This document shows, in pieces, positions 25,615-33,157 of a stretch of DNA of 59,698 nt. Each line of letters begins with the position of its first letter. Position 1 is the stretch's first letter. The notes beneath the pieces are model-generated. The model saw nothing but the letters and a program-made list of their open reading frames with translations. It had not been told where the DNA came from and made no database searches. This stretch comes from an uncultured Oscillospiraceae bacterium (GTDB taxonomy: Bacteria > Bacillota > Clostridia > Oscillospirales > Ruminococcaceae), in NCBI GenBank assembly GCA_949743955.1, contig CATJVQ010000024.1, positions 1 through 59,698 of the forward strand, given 5' to 3'. The translations under genes were made by a program, and so were the position numbers.

Positions 25615-26484
25615 ATGCGTAAGGAACTGAATGTGCAGATCGAACGCCCGCAGCTCTGGCTGGACACGGAGATCACCTTCGCCCAAGTGCCGGGCTGGTG
25701 CGGACATCTGACAATGGATCTCAAGATGAGCATCATCCGCCACCACGAACGCGACATGACGCCGCGCCCCTGCATCGTGTGGCTGTGCGGCGGCGGGTGG
25801 CTCCAGATGGATCGGCACGCCCATCTGGCAGACTTCGCGGGGCTGGCAAGGGCCGGCTTTGTCATCGCGAGCGCCGAGTACCGCACGAGCAATTTCGTCC
25901 CCTTCCCGGCGCAGCTGGAGGATGTGAAGGCGGCTATCCGCTACCTGCGTGCGAATGCCGCACGCTACGCCATCGATCCGGAGCGCATCGGCATCATGGG
26001 CGAGTCGGCGGGCGGACATCTGGCGGCGCTCGCGGGCGTCACCGGCGGGACGCGCGAGTTTGATAAGGGGCTGTACCTCGAGGAGAGCAGCGCCGTGCAG
26101 GCCGTGTGCGACTGGTACGGCCCGACCGACCTCGGGAAGATGATCGACGCGGCTCTGGAGGAGAACGCAATTCAGCCCGAGGGGATCGTGCTGGGCGGAA
26201 AGGCGGATGATAAGGAATTTGTCGATAAAATGAACCCGATTTCCTGGGTCGGGGAGGATACGCCGCCGTTCCTCATCCTGCACGGGAAAGAGGACAGCGT
26301 TGTCCCCTTCGAGCACAGCGAATGGCTCTATGATGCGCTGACCAAGGCGGGATGTCCTGTCGAATTCTATTCGCTCGAGGGAGCGGATCACGCGGATCTG
26401 CCCTTTTTCCAGCCGCAGATAGAGGAAATCATCCGCGCGTTTTTCGCGAAGCGCCTAGGAGCGGGCGGCGCGGATCCTCAGTAA
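25615..26484 (+). CDS. Alpha/beta hydrolase, carboxylesterase-type
   Basis: A 289-residue esterase. The oxyanion-hole motif is CGGGW (residues 58-62), a variant of the usual HGGGW. The nucleophile Ser131 lies in MGESAGGHLAAL; the acid is likely Asp in HGKEDSVVPF and the base His in GADHADL. This matches the BD-FAE/esterase-lipase group of intracellular hydrolases. It is the last gene of the right-going operon, 34 bases after the SIS gene. It could remove an acyl group from the imported compound; that role is inferred from position alone. Confidence 0.83.
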   Translation: MRKELNVQIERPQLWLDTEITFAQVPGWCGHLTMDLKMSIIRHHERDMTPRPCIVWLCGGGWLQMDRHAHLADFAGLARAGFVIASAEYRTSNFVPFPAQLEDVKAAIRYLRANAARYAIDPERIGIMGESAGGHLAALAGVTGGTREFDKGLYLEESSAVQAVCDWYGPTDLGKMIDAALEENAIQPEGIVLGGKADDKEFVDKMNPISWVGEDTPPFLILHGKEDSVVPFEHSEWLYDALTKAGCPVEFYSLEGADHADLPFFQPQIEEIIRAFFAKRLGAGGADPQ

Positions 26485-26508
26485 CCCCCGGATCCGCCCA
26501 AAAGGGCT

Positions 26509-26537
26509 TTGACAAGCGGCCCAAAACACGTTATACT
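26509..26537 (+). promoter_or_regulatory. Promoter of the NERD-like gene
   Basis: TTGACA (26509-26514), a 17-base spacer and TATACT (26532-26537). A GCGGATCC/GGATCCGC inverted repeat just upstream (about 26470-26497) may end the previous operon. Confidence 0.75.
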
Positions 26538-26571
26538 GGAAACAATTCACTCTTGACGGGAGGACCTGCCC

Positions 26572-27177
26572 ATGCAGACGATAACCATACAGATCATTTT
26601 GCTCGTTTTGTTCAGTATCCTGCTCGTGGCGGGCCTGGCAGTGGGGTGGTTCCGGTATCAGGCCGACCGCAAAGGCGTGCTGGGAAAGAGGCGTGTGGAC
26701 ACGCTGCTTAAAAAGTTCGGCGTCATCCGGAACTACCGCGTGCTGCGGGACGTGACGCTCGTTATCGGCGAGCGCCGGGCGAAGATTGAACACATGATGG
26801 TCGGATTTTTCGGCGTGCTGATAGCGTCGAGCGTCAACGATACCGCCGAGTACTACGGCACCGTGCGCGACGAGTACTGGACAAAGGTGACGGATCAGAA
26901 GCGGGAGAAAATCGAAAACTTCGAGCGGAAAAATCAGCAGGATATCGACGTCCTGCGCGAAATCTTCTCGAAGAACGGCGTCTACGGCATCCGCATGGAG
27001 GGTGTGGTCGTCTTCTGCGGCAACCACAAAAAGACGCTTATCGGCGTCACCGGCTCGAATGTGCTCATGGATCTGCGCACGTTTAAGGCGTATCTCGGAA
27101 AGTCCAAATTTGAGAAGGATAACGACGTAGATGTCCCCGCCCTGTGCGCGCTTTTGGACAAATACCGTCAGGAATGA
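26572..27177 (+). CDS. Membrane-anchored NERD-like domain protein
   Basis: A 201-residue protein with one N-terminal transmembrane helix (about residues 6-27) and a soluble domain. The stretch LGKRRVDTLLKKFGVIRNYR followed by a VLRDVTLVIGERRAKIEHMM run, FFGVLIASSVNDTAEYYGT and DEYWTK follows the order of a nuclease-related domain (NERD), but the catalytic Asp/Glu/Gln-Lys core is only partly recognisable. The later VVVFCGNHKK segment also fits. Function of such single-pass NERD proteins is not established. GGGAGG precedes the ATG. It is a single-gene transcript with promoter and terminator. Confidence 0.55.
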   Translation: MQTITIQIILLVLFSILLVAGLAVGWFRYQADRKGVLGKRRVDTLLKKFGVIRNYRVLRDVTLVIGERRAKIEHMMVGFFGVLIASSVNDTAEYYGTVRDEYWTKVTDQKREKIENFERKNQQDIDVLREIFSKNGVYGIRMEGVVVFCGNHKKTLIGVTGSNVLMDLRTFKAYLGKSKFEKDNDVDVPALCALLDKYRQE

Positions 27178-27227
27178 AGGAGAGACGTCAATCTTCAATC
27201 CACCGATGATTGGCGCTGGGATGGACA

Positions 27228-27270
27228 AAACGCGGCATCTGTCTTTTGTGTGCGGACAGATGCCGCGTTT
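27228..27270 (+). terminator. Terminator after the NERD-like gene
   Basis: AAACGCGGCATCTGTC (27228-27243) pairs with GACAGATGCCGCGTTT (27255-27270), a perfect 16-bp stem with an eleven-base loop. Confidence 0.75.
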
Positions 27271-27295
27271 ATGCGTACAATTTTTTTCTGCGGCA

Positions 27296-27324
27296 TTGAC
27301 TTCTTTCCGCGGAGAAAATATAAT
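27296..27324 (+). promoter_or_regulatory. Promoter of serC-serA
   Basis: TTGACT (27296-27301), a 17-base spacer and TATAAT (27319-27324), a near-consensus sigma-A promoter. Confidence 0.85.
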
Positions 27325-27333
27325 AGGGATATG

Positions 27334-27359
27334 TTCCTGAGGAATCGTTCCTGCAGGAA
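27334..27359 (+). promoter_or_regulatory. Tandem small palindromes after the serC promoter
   Basis: TTCCTGAGGAA (27334-27344) and TTCCTGCAGGAA (27348-27359) are two near-identical palindromes starting at the expected transcription start. This is a likely operator for a dimeric repressor, or a small RNA hairpin pair. Confidence 0.45.
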
Positions 27360-27395
27360 GCGCATGCAGAAATTTCAGGGGAGGCAATGCAAAGA

Positions 27396-28478
27396 ATGGC
27401 CAGAGTTTATAATTTTTCCGCAGGTCCGTCGGTCCTGCCCGAGCCTGTGCTGAAGAAAGCCGCGGCAGAGATGCTCGATTATAAGGGCAGCGGCCAGTCC
27501 GTGATGGAGATGAGCCACCGCTCAAAGGTGTATGACGGTATCATCAAGGAGTGCGAAGCGCTGCTTAGGGAGACACTCGCCATTCCGGAAAACTACCGGG
27601 TCCTCTTTTTGCAGGGGGGCGCGTCCACCCAGTTCGCCATGGTGCCGATGAATCTGCGCAAAAACGGGAAGGCGGACTTCGTCGTCACAGGGCAGTGGGC
27701 GAAGAAGGCCTGCGGTGAAGCGAAGAAGTTCCTTTCCGCCCATGTCGTGGCCGATTCGTCGGATAAGACGTTTACGTATATCCCGAAGCTCGACCCCGCG
27801 TCGTTTGACCCGGAGGCCGACTATTTCCATATCTGTCTCAACAACACCATCTACGGCACGCATTATACCACCCTGCCCGAGACGGGGAATGTCCCGCTCG
27901 TGGCGGATGTCTCCTCCTGCATCCTCAGCGAGCCGATGGACATCTCGAAGTTCGGGCTCCTCTACGCGGGCGCGCAGAAGAACATGGCCCCCGCCGGACT
28001 GACAGTGGTTATTGTGCGCGACGATCTCGTTGGGAATGCGGGCGAGGACGTGCCGACAATGATGAACTACAAGATCCACGCCGACAACGGCTCCATGTAC
28101 AATACACCGCCGTGCTACACGATTTACATCTGCAAGCTGGTGCTCGAGTGGATCCGGGATGAAATCGGCGGGCTCGAGGCGATGAAGGTGCGCAACGAGA
28201 AAAAGGCGGGGATGCTTTACGATTTCCTCGACCAGTCGAAGCTGTTCCGGGGCACGGTTGTGCCGGAGGATCGGTCGCTGATGAACATCCCGTTCGTGAC
28301 GGGGAACGACAGTCTAGACAAAAAGTTTGTGGCCGAAGCGGAGGCGGCGGGCTTTGTGAACCTGAAGGGCCACCGCTCCGTGGGCGGGATGCGCGCTTCG
28401 ATCTACAACGCGATGCCGGTTGAAGGGGTTGAGAAGCTCGTAGCGTTCATGCAGGCATTCGAGAAGAACAACGGTTAA
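27396..28478 (+). CDS. serC: Phosphoserine aminotransferase
   Basis: A 360-residue pyridoxal-phosphate enzyme that converts 3-phosphohydroxypyruvate and glutamate to phosphoserine, the second step of serine synthesis. MARVYNFSAGPSVLPEPVL is the family N-terminus, which fixes ATG 27396; an ATG three codons earlier lies almost on the ribosome binding site. The pyridoxal-binding lysine is in LLYAGAQKNMAPAGL, and GGMRASIYNAMP is the C-terminal substrate-binding motif. It sits 20 bases before serA. No serB is nearby. Confidence 0.95.
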   Translation: MARVYNFSAGPSVLPEPVLKKAAAEMLDYKGSGQSVMEMSHRSKVYDGIIKECEALLRETLAIPENYRVLFLQGGASTQFAMVPMNLRKNGKADFVVTGQWAKKACGEAKKFLSAHVVADSSDKTFTYIPKLDPASFDPEADYFHICLNNTIYGTHYTTLPETGNVPLVADVSSCILSEPMDISKFGLLYAGAQKNMAPAGLTVVIVRDDLVGNAGEDVPTMMNYKIHADNGSMYNTPPCYTIYICKLVLEWIRDEIGGLEAMKVRNEKKAGMLYDFLDQSKLFRGTVVPEDRSLMNIPFVTGNDSLDKKFVAEAEAAGFVNLKGHRSVGGMRASIYNAMPVEGVEKLVAFMQAFEKNNG

Positions 28479-28498
28479 ATTTTCTAAGGAGGCTCTCC

Positions 28499-29668
28499 AT
28501 GATTCGAGTCAAACTGCTCAATAAGATTTCCCCCTCGGGGCTGGATGTCTTCCCCAAGGGCCAGTACGCCTGCTCCGAAGACGAGACCGCGCCGGACGCT
28601 ATCATGGTGCGTTCGGCCGCGATGCACGAGTATGCGTTCGAGCCGGGACTGCGCGCCATCGCGCGGGCCGGGGCGGGGGTCAACAATATCCCGATTGAGG
28701 CGTGCAGCGAGAAGGGCATTGTCGTGTTCAACACGCCCGGGGCCAATGCCAACGCTGTCAAGGAGCTGGCGATGGCGGCGCTGCTGCTCTCCTCGCGGAA
28801 GCTCGTGCCCGCCATCGAGTGGGCCGCCACGCTCGCCGGTGAGGGCGACGCGGTGCCCAAGCTCGTCGAGAAAGGCAAGGGGAAGTTTGCCGGTCCTGAG
28901 CTCTCGGGCAAGACACTCGGTGTCGTGGGGCTGGGGGCCATCGGCGTGATGGTGGCCAACCTAGCGCGCCACTTCGGCATGACAGTTTACGGCTACGATC
29001 CGTACCTCTCCGTGAAGGCGGCGTGGGCCATCTCGCACGAGATCCGCCGCGCCAATTCGCTCAGCGAAATCTATGAGAAGTGCGACTACATCACACTGCA
29101 CGTGCCCATGAACGCCGAGACGCGCGAGATGATCAACTCCTCCTCGATAGCGTCCATGAAAGCGGGGGTACGCATCCTCAACTTCGCGCGCGGCGAGCTG
29201 GTCTGCACGGAGGACATTGTTGCCGCTCTCGAGGAGGGCAAGGTCGCCGCCTATGTGACCGATTTCCCGAACGCGCAGCTCATCGGCGTAAAGGGCGTTA
29301 TCGCCATCCCACATCTGGGGGCGTCCACACCGGAGAGTGAAGACAACTGCGCGCGCATGGCTGCCGAGCAGCTGCGCGACTACCTTGAGAACGGCAACAT
29401 CCGCAACTCCGTGAACCTGCCGGAGCTTGTGATGGAGCGCAGCGGGCGCGTGCGCATCGGCGTTATCCACCGCAACATCCCGAACATGATTTCCCAGGTG
29501 ACACAGGCGTTTTCCGACGCGGGCATCAACATCGAGAATATGACCAACAAGTCCCGCGGGGACTATGCGTACACCGTGGTGGACGTGAACAGCGATCTGC
29601 CCGCCGGGCTGACGGAAAAGCTGAACGGCATCGAGGGCATTATCCGGGTGAACGCCTACGAGGACTAG
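28499..29668 (+). CDS. serA: D-3-phosphoglycerate dehydrogenase with ACT domain
   Basis: A 389-residue NAD-dependent dehydrogenase for the first step of serine synthesis. The Rossmann motif is LGVVGLGAIGVMVANLARHF near residues 140-160; the catalytic region includes ARGELV (Arg) and the IPHLGASTPES segment (His). A C-terminal ACT domain (about 320-389, IGVIHRNIPNMISQVTQAF) probably binds serine for feedback control. This is the shorter clostridial type without the extra ASB domain. AAGGAGG precedes the ATG. It shares the serC promoter. Confidence 0.94.
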   Translation: MIRVKLLNKISPSGLDVFPKGQYACSEDETAPDAIMVRSAAMHEYAFEPGLRAIARAGAGVNNIPIEACSEKGIVVFNTPGANANAVKELAMAALLLSSRKLVPAIEWAATLAGEGDAVPKLVEKGKGKFAGPELSGKTLGVVGLGAIGVMVANLARHFGMTVYGYDPYLSVKAAWAISHEIRRANSLSEIYEKCDYITLHVPMNAETREMINSSSIASMKAGVRILNFARGELVCTEDIVAALEEGKVAAYVTDFPNAQLIGVKGVIAIPHLGASTPESEDNCARMAAEQLRDYLENGNIRNSVNLPELVMERSGRVRIGVIHRNIPNMISQVTQAFSDAGINIENMTNKSRGDYAYTVVDVNSDLPAGLTEKLNGIEGIIRVNAYED

Positions 29669-29706
29669 GGAAGCTCTGATTTAAAGTTGATTTATTCAGA
29701 GTATCC

Positions 29707-30591
29707 CTAGCTGACCAGGTACCGGATATCCTCCACCGAGATATGGGGCTGTAAGGCGCGGTTGATGGAGAGGGAGAGCACCTTCGCGGCGCGCTCAATG
29801 AGGAGGTCCGTCTCGCGGGGCGTGACCATCATGGCTTCCGCTTTTTCGCGTTGACCGTCGTCCCAGGAAAAATTCGTTTCGCCGCCGCCCATGGCGTGGA
29901 CCAAGGTGGCGGCGTCGACAACGGTGGGCACCCCGATGGAGACGACATCCACCCCCAGCGTGTGGCGGGAGAGTTCGAACCGCCGGTTCATGACCCCCGA
30001 TCCGGGTGCGATGCCGGAGTTGGAAAGCTGGATGGTGCATCCCAGCCGCTCGAGGCTGCGCGCGGCGAGGGCGTCCACGGCGATGACGGCGGCGGGAGCC
30101 ACGTCGCGCACGAGAGAGCGGATGATTTCCCCCGCCTCAATGCCTGTCTGCCCGAGGACGCCGGGGGCCAGCGCCGCGACGGGACGCAGATTCCCGAGCC
30201 CCGCGGAGTCGGCCAGCTCCCCGGCGATGTGGCGCGTGGCGAGGATGAGGTCGCAGGTGCGGGGGCCCAGTGCGTCCGGCGTAATGTGGATGTTTCCGAG
30301 CCCCACGACAAGGACGGGTCCCGTCTGTGGCAGCAGGGCGCGGATTTCCCGGGCAAGGGCTTCAATTTCGCGCTCGGTGGACTGGTTGGAGGAGTAGAAC
30401 GGCGGCAGCTCGACGGTGAGATACCGCCCGACGGGTTTCTCGAGCAGCTTTGCGCCCTCCTCGGTTGTGATGTCCACCCAGTTGACGGTGATCTGATCGA
30501 TCTGCTCCGTGCGCACGGTGACGCCGTCGGGCAGGTTCTGCCGCCCGACACGCTCGGTCTGTTCTAGGGCAAGGTCGCTGCGGAAATTCAT
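29707..30591 (-). CDS. gpr: Germination protease GPR
   Basis: A 294-residue spore endopeptidase that degrades small acid-soluble proteins during germination. The N-terminus FRSDLALEQTER contains the conserved region around the zymogen processing site. VLVVGLGNIHITPDALGPRT, the VIAVDALAARS segment and the GIAPGSGVMNRR motif are all characteristic. Length is slightly below that of B. subtilis GPR. AAAGGAGCCCTGCCC precedes the ATG. No clear sigma-A promoter was found, as expected for a forespore gene. It is direct evidence that the host forms endospores. Confidence 0.93.
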   Translation of the reverse strand: MNFRSDLALEQTERVGRQNLPDGVTVRTEQIDQITVNWVDITTEEGAKLLEKPVGRYLTVELPPFYSSNQSTEREIEALAREIRALLPQTGPVLVVGLGNIHITPDALGPRTCDLILATRHIAGELADSAGLGNLRPVAALAPGVLGQTGIEAGEIIRSLVRDVAPAAVIAVDALAARSLERLGCTIQLSNSGIAPGSGVMNRRFELSRHTLGVDVVSIGVPTVVDAATLVHAMGGGETNFSWDDGQREKAEAMMVTPRETDLLIERAAKVLSLSINRALQPHISVEDIRYLVS

Positions 30592-30637
30592 GGGCAGGGC
30601 TCCTTTCAGATTCTCTCCGGCCTTTTATAAAAAGTCC

Positions 30638-30666
30638 TTGATTTTTTGGGGAAGAAATGGTATCAT
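30638..30666 (+). promoter_or_regulatory. Promoter of rpsT
   Basis: TTGATT (30638-30643), a 17-base spacer and TATCAT (30661-30666), about 90 bases upstream of rpsT. Confidence 0.6.
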
Positions 30667-30759
30667 AAGCTGTAATGTCCCATACTAATCTCAGATAAAC
30701 GGCAGGTTTTTATCAGAGAGTTTAGTTTAAAGTGTTTTGAGAGGTAAGGAGGTGGAATT

Positions 30760-31020
30760 ATGGCGAATGTAAAATCAGCGAAGAAGCGCATTAAGGTGAT
30801 CGCGGCCAAGACCCTCGCCAACAAGTCGATTAAGACGGGGATGAAGACTGCGGTGAAGAAGGCGAACGCGGCCATCGAAGCTGGCGACGAGGGCGCCCGC
30901 GAGGCTGTGCGCGTCGCGGTCAAGACAATTGATCAGGCGTGTGCGAAGGGAGTTATCCATGCGAACACTGCCTCCCGCAAGAAGTCTTCCCTTTCCCGTA
31001 AGCTGAACGAGGCGGGCTGA
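30760..31020 (+). CDS. rpsT: 30S ribosomal protein S20
   Basis: An 86-residue, highly basic, helical protein that binds 16S rRNA. MANVKSAKKRIKVIAAKTLA is the family N-terminus, and the C-terminal HANTASRKKSSLSRKLN segment is also diagnostic. AAGGAGGTGGAATT precedes the ATG. It is transcribed alone, divergent from gpr, as usual in Clostridia. Confidence 0.95.
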   Translation: MANVKSAKKRIKVIAAKTLANKSIKTGMKTAVKKANAAIEAGDEGAREAVRVAVKTIDQACAKGVIHANTASRKKSSLSRKLNEAG

Positions 31021-31044
31021 GCCTGGCCTGTATAATAGCTGGAT

Positions 31045-31086
31045 CGGCGGCCATGGACTTTTCCGCGGCCGCCTTGTTCTTTTTTC
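31045..31086 (+). terminator. Terminator of rpsT
   Basis: GGCGGCC (31046-31052) pairs with GGCCGCC (31067-31073), followed by TTGTTCTTTTTT. Confidence 0.7.
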
Positions 31087-31192
31087 GCGGATGCGCGCCG
31101 GGCCGGCAGGCGGTTCGCCGAGGATTCATATCCATCAGTTTTCCCGCTCTCGCGCCGTTTAAAAGGCCAGGGGCTGTTTTTTTGTTTTTTTC

Positions 31193-31221
31193 TTGACTTG
31201 TCCGGAAGGCTCTGGTATAAT
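31193..31221 (+). promoter_or_regulatory. Promoter of rpsF-ssb-rpsR
   Basis: TTGACT (31193-31198), a 17-base spacer and TATAAT (31216-31221). The T-rich tract just upstream (31177-31192) would strengthen it. The gap 31087-31192 holds no gene. Confidence 0.85.
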
Positions 31222-31227
31222 TTATCT

Positions 31228-31346
31228 GTTTACGGCGCTTTCGGTTTTCCGGAAGCGGTGAAGCAATCCTTGCTCTGCCAAAGTCCGGCGCGTCTGCGGC
31301 GCGGGAGGAGGGCAGGGCCACAGTCCAAAAGGAGGTGTAGGTACCA
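31228..31346 (+). promoter_or_regulatory. Probable S6:S18 autoregulatory leader of rpsF
   Basis: The roughly 119-base leader folds into a stem of GCTCTGCC with GGCAGGGC (about 31270-31310) enclosing an internal loop with CCG next to a GC-rich hairpin. A CCG-bearing bulge over a stem is the feature of the S6:S18 leader motif used for feedback on rpsF operons. AGGAGGTG lies before the ATG. Confidence 0.5.
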
Positions 31347-31640
31347 ATGGCAAAATTGTCGCAGAAGTACGAAACCGTGATGGTGCTCAACCCGAAGCTG
31401 GGGGAAGAGGGCACGAAGGAGCTCGTTGAGAAGTTCAAGGCTCTGATTGCGGAGAACGGCACCATCGACTCTGAGGAGGAGTGGGGCAACCGCCGCCTGG
31501 CGTATGAGATTGACGATCAGACGGAGGGGTATTACTATCTGGTGAATTTCACGTCCGAGCCGTCGTTCCCGGCTGAGCTGGACCGCCGTTATAAGATTAC
31601 GGACGGCATCATGCGCACGCTCATCGTAGCGAAGAAGTAA
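31347..31640 (+). CDS. rpsF: 30S ribosomal protein S6
   Basis: A 97-residue protein that binds 16S rRNA together with S18. KYETVMVLNPKLGEEG is the N-terminal family signature, and GNRRLAYEIDDQTEGYYYL lies in the conserved centre. It heads the rpsF-ssb-rpsR operon; ssb starts 16 bases later. Confidence 0.96.
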   Translation: MAKLSQKYETVMVLNPKLGEEGTKELVEKFKALIAENGTIDSEEEWGNRRLAYEIDDQTEGYYYLVNFTSEPSFPAELDRRYKITDGIMRTLIVAKK

Positions 31641-31656
31641 GCGGGGAGAGACAGCG

Positions 31657-32136
31657 ATGAACTGTATCGTTCTTGTTGGGCGGCTGGTCGCCGATCCTGA
31701 GCTGCGCACAACCCAGTCAGGGGTTCCGGTCTGCTCGTTCCGCATCGCGGTGGACCGCCGCTTTGCTTCCCAGAGTGGGGAGCGGCAGGCGGATTTTATC
31801 CCCTGCGTGGCTTGGAGGCAGCAGGCGGAGTTCGTTTCCCGCTATTTTTCGAAGGGGCGGCTCATCGGCGTGCAGGGCTCGCTCCAGTCGAGATCCTATG
31901 ATGATCAGCAGGGCAACCGGCGCACTGCCTATGAGGTGCAGTGTGATCAGGTGCAGTTCGTGGGCAGCAAGAGTGAGAGCGGCGGCGGTCAGCAGTCCGG
32001 CGCGTTCTCAGGCGGCGGCTATGGCGGCGGATTCGACGCCCCGCCCGCGCCCGCAAAGCAGCAGAATGTAGCTTATCAAAGCGGCGGGATTGATGATTTC
32101 CAGGAAATCACCAGCGACGAAGACCTGCCGTTCTAA
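31657..32136 (+). CDS. ssb: Single-stranded DNA-binding protein
   Basis: A 159-residue protein. An OB fold covers residues 1-105 (MNCIVLVGRLVADPELRTTQ, VACSFRIAVDRR-type strand, FIPCVAWRQQAEFV). A glycine-rich linker follows, and the acidic tip ends in DEDLPF, which recruits replication and repair partners. Its place between rpsF and rpsR is the standard Firmicute arrangement. Confidence 0.96.
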   Translation: MNCIVLVGRLVADPELRTTQSGVPVCSFRIAVDRRFASQSGERQADFIPCVAWRQQAEFVSRYFSKGRLIGVQGSLQSRSYDDQQGNRRTAYEVQCDQVQFVGSKSESGGGQQSGAFSGGGYGGGFDAPPAPAKQQNVAYQSGGIDDFQEITSDEDLPF

Positions 32137-32169
32137 ACGCCCCAGAATGGAGTAAAGGAGGTTTTTCCA

Positions 32170-32427
32170 TTGGCAGAGAGAGAACAGAGAGAAAGAGATC
32201 CCCGCGCCCGCGGCCGCAAGGCCCGCCGCAAGGTCTGCGCCTTCTGCGTGGACAAGGTGGAGGAAATTGATTATAAGGACGTTGCCAAGCTGCGCCGGTA
32301 TATTTCCGAGCGCGCGAAGATTATGCCCCGCCGGGTGGTGGGAACCTGTGCGCGTCATCAGCGCCAGCTGACTGTCGCCATCAAGCGCGCGCGTCATCTG
32401 GGAATGCTCCCGTTCGTGAGCGAATAA
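32170..32427 (+). CDS. rpsR: 30S ribosomal protein S18
   Basis: An 85-residue basic protein. The zinc-binding type is indicated by CAFC near residue 22 and a later CARH. The core [19 protein letters not shown] is diagnostic. The start is TTG 32170, with AAAGGAGG eight bases upstream; no ATG fits. It is the last gene of the operon, followed by a terminator. Confidence 0.95.
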   Translation: MAEREQRERDPRARGRKARRKVCAFCVDKVEEIDYKDVAKLRRYISERAKIMPRRVVGTCARHQRQLTVAIKRARHLGMLPFVSE

Positions 32428-32437
32428 GCGAAGTCTG

Positions 32438-32473
32438 AAAAATCCCTCCGTCCATCTGGACGGAGGGATTTTT
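32438..32473 (+). terminator. Terminator of the rpsF-ssb-rpsR operon
   Basis: AAAAATCCCTCCGTCC (32438-32453) pairs perfectly with GGACGGAGGGATTTTT (32458-32473) around a four-base loop. It can also end the opposite hypothetical gene. Confidence 0.9.
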
Positions 32474-32492
32474 ATCTGTTTGGGCCGGGATA

Positions 32493-32858
32493 TCAGCGAT
32501 CCCCGCTGCGGTCGGACAGCCACAAGATAAACGCCGCCCCCATGACACATATGGAAATGGCGGCACAGATACGGCGCACTGTCTCCAGCCAGGCGACCCG
32601 GCGGAACACGCGGGTATGAAAACTGTCCTCAAGGATTTTGCCGATGGGATCCGGCTCGTCCATAAAATCGTCGGTAGAGACGACCATGGCCGGGCCGTAG
32701 TTCGGCGCGATGACATCCACGGAGAAATGGCGCTTTTCACGCAGCCGCCGCCAGCTCCGCGCGGCATATTCCGCCACCAGCCGCGCACAGGCGGAGATCC
32801 CGAGCATGACGGCCGAGGCATGCATCAGGCGGACCATCCAGCGTCTTCTGTTTGGCAT
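32493..32858 (-). CDS. Small membrane protein of unknown function
   Basis: A 121-residue protein with two probable membrane helices (about residues 11-27 and 91-112), an Arg-rich segment after the first and a roughly 50-residue middle domain (HFSVDVIAPNYGPAMVVSTD). I do not recognise a family. ATG 32858 is chosen because AGAGGTG lies before it; a GTG nine bases upstream overlaps that site. Base composition and codon use look native. It stands alone, convergent with rpsR. Confidence 0.6.
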   Translation of the reverse strand: MPNRRRWMVRLMHASAVMLGISACARLVAEYAARSWRRLREKRHFSVDVIAPNYGPAMVVSTDDFMDEPDPIGKILEDSFHTRVFRRVAWLETVRRICAAISICVMGAAFILWLSDRSGDR

Positions 32859-33157
32859 CCGTTTCACCTCTTTGCGTCCGTCGTTTTTTTATATTCTGCC
32901 CTTATCATACCACAAATACAAAGGGAAAAGCAAATTTGGATTCCCCATCTGCCGGGGATTGCCGTACCCCTCTCCCGGCGCTGGGTGACTCTTCACTTCT
33001 GAGCTTTTTGAGAGGGAACACCCAACCCCCCTTTTTCTAATTTGAATGGCCAGACAGGAAGGAAAGGGGAGTTCCTGTCGAATATATGTATTGTACAGAT
33101 GCAGGGAATGTGGTATACTAAACCTTAATTTCTATTTTTTAAGGGAGGAACCCCGCC

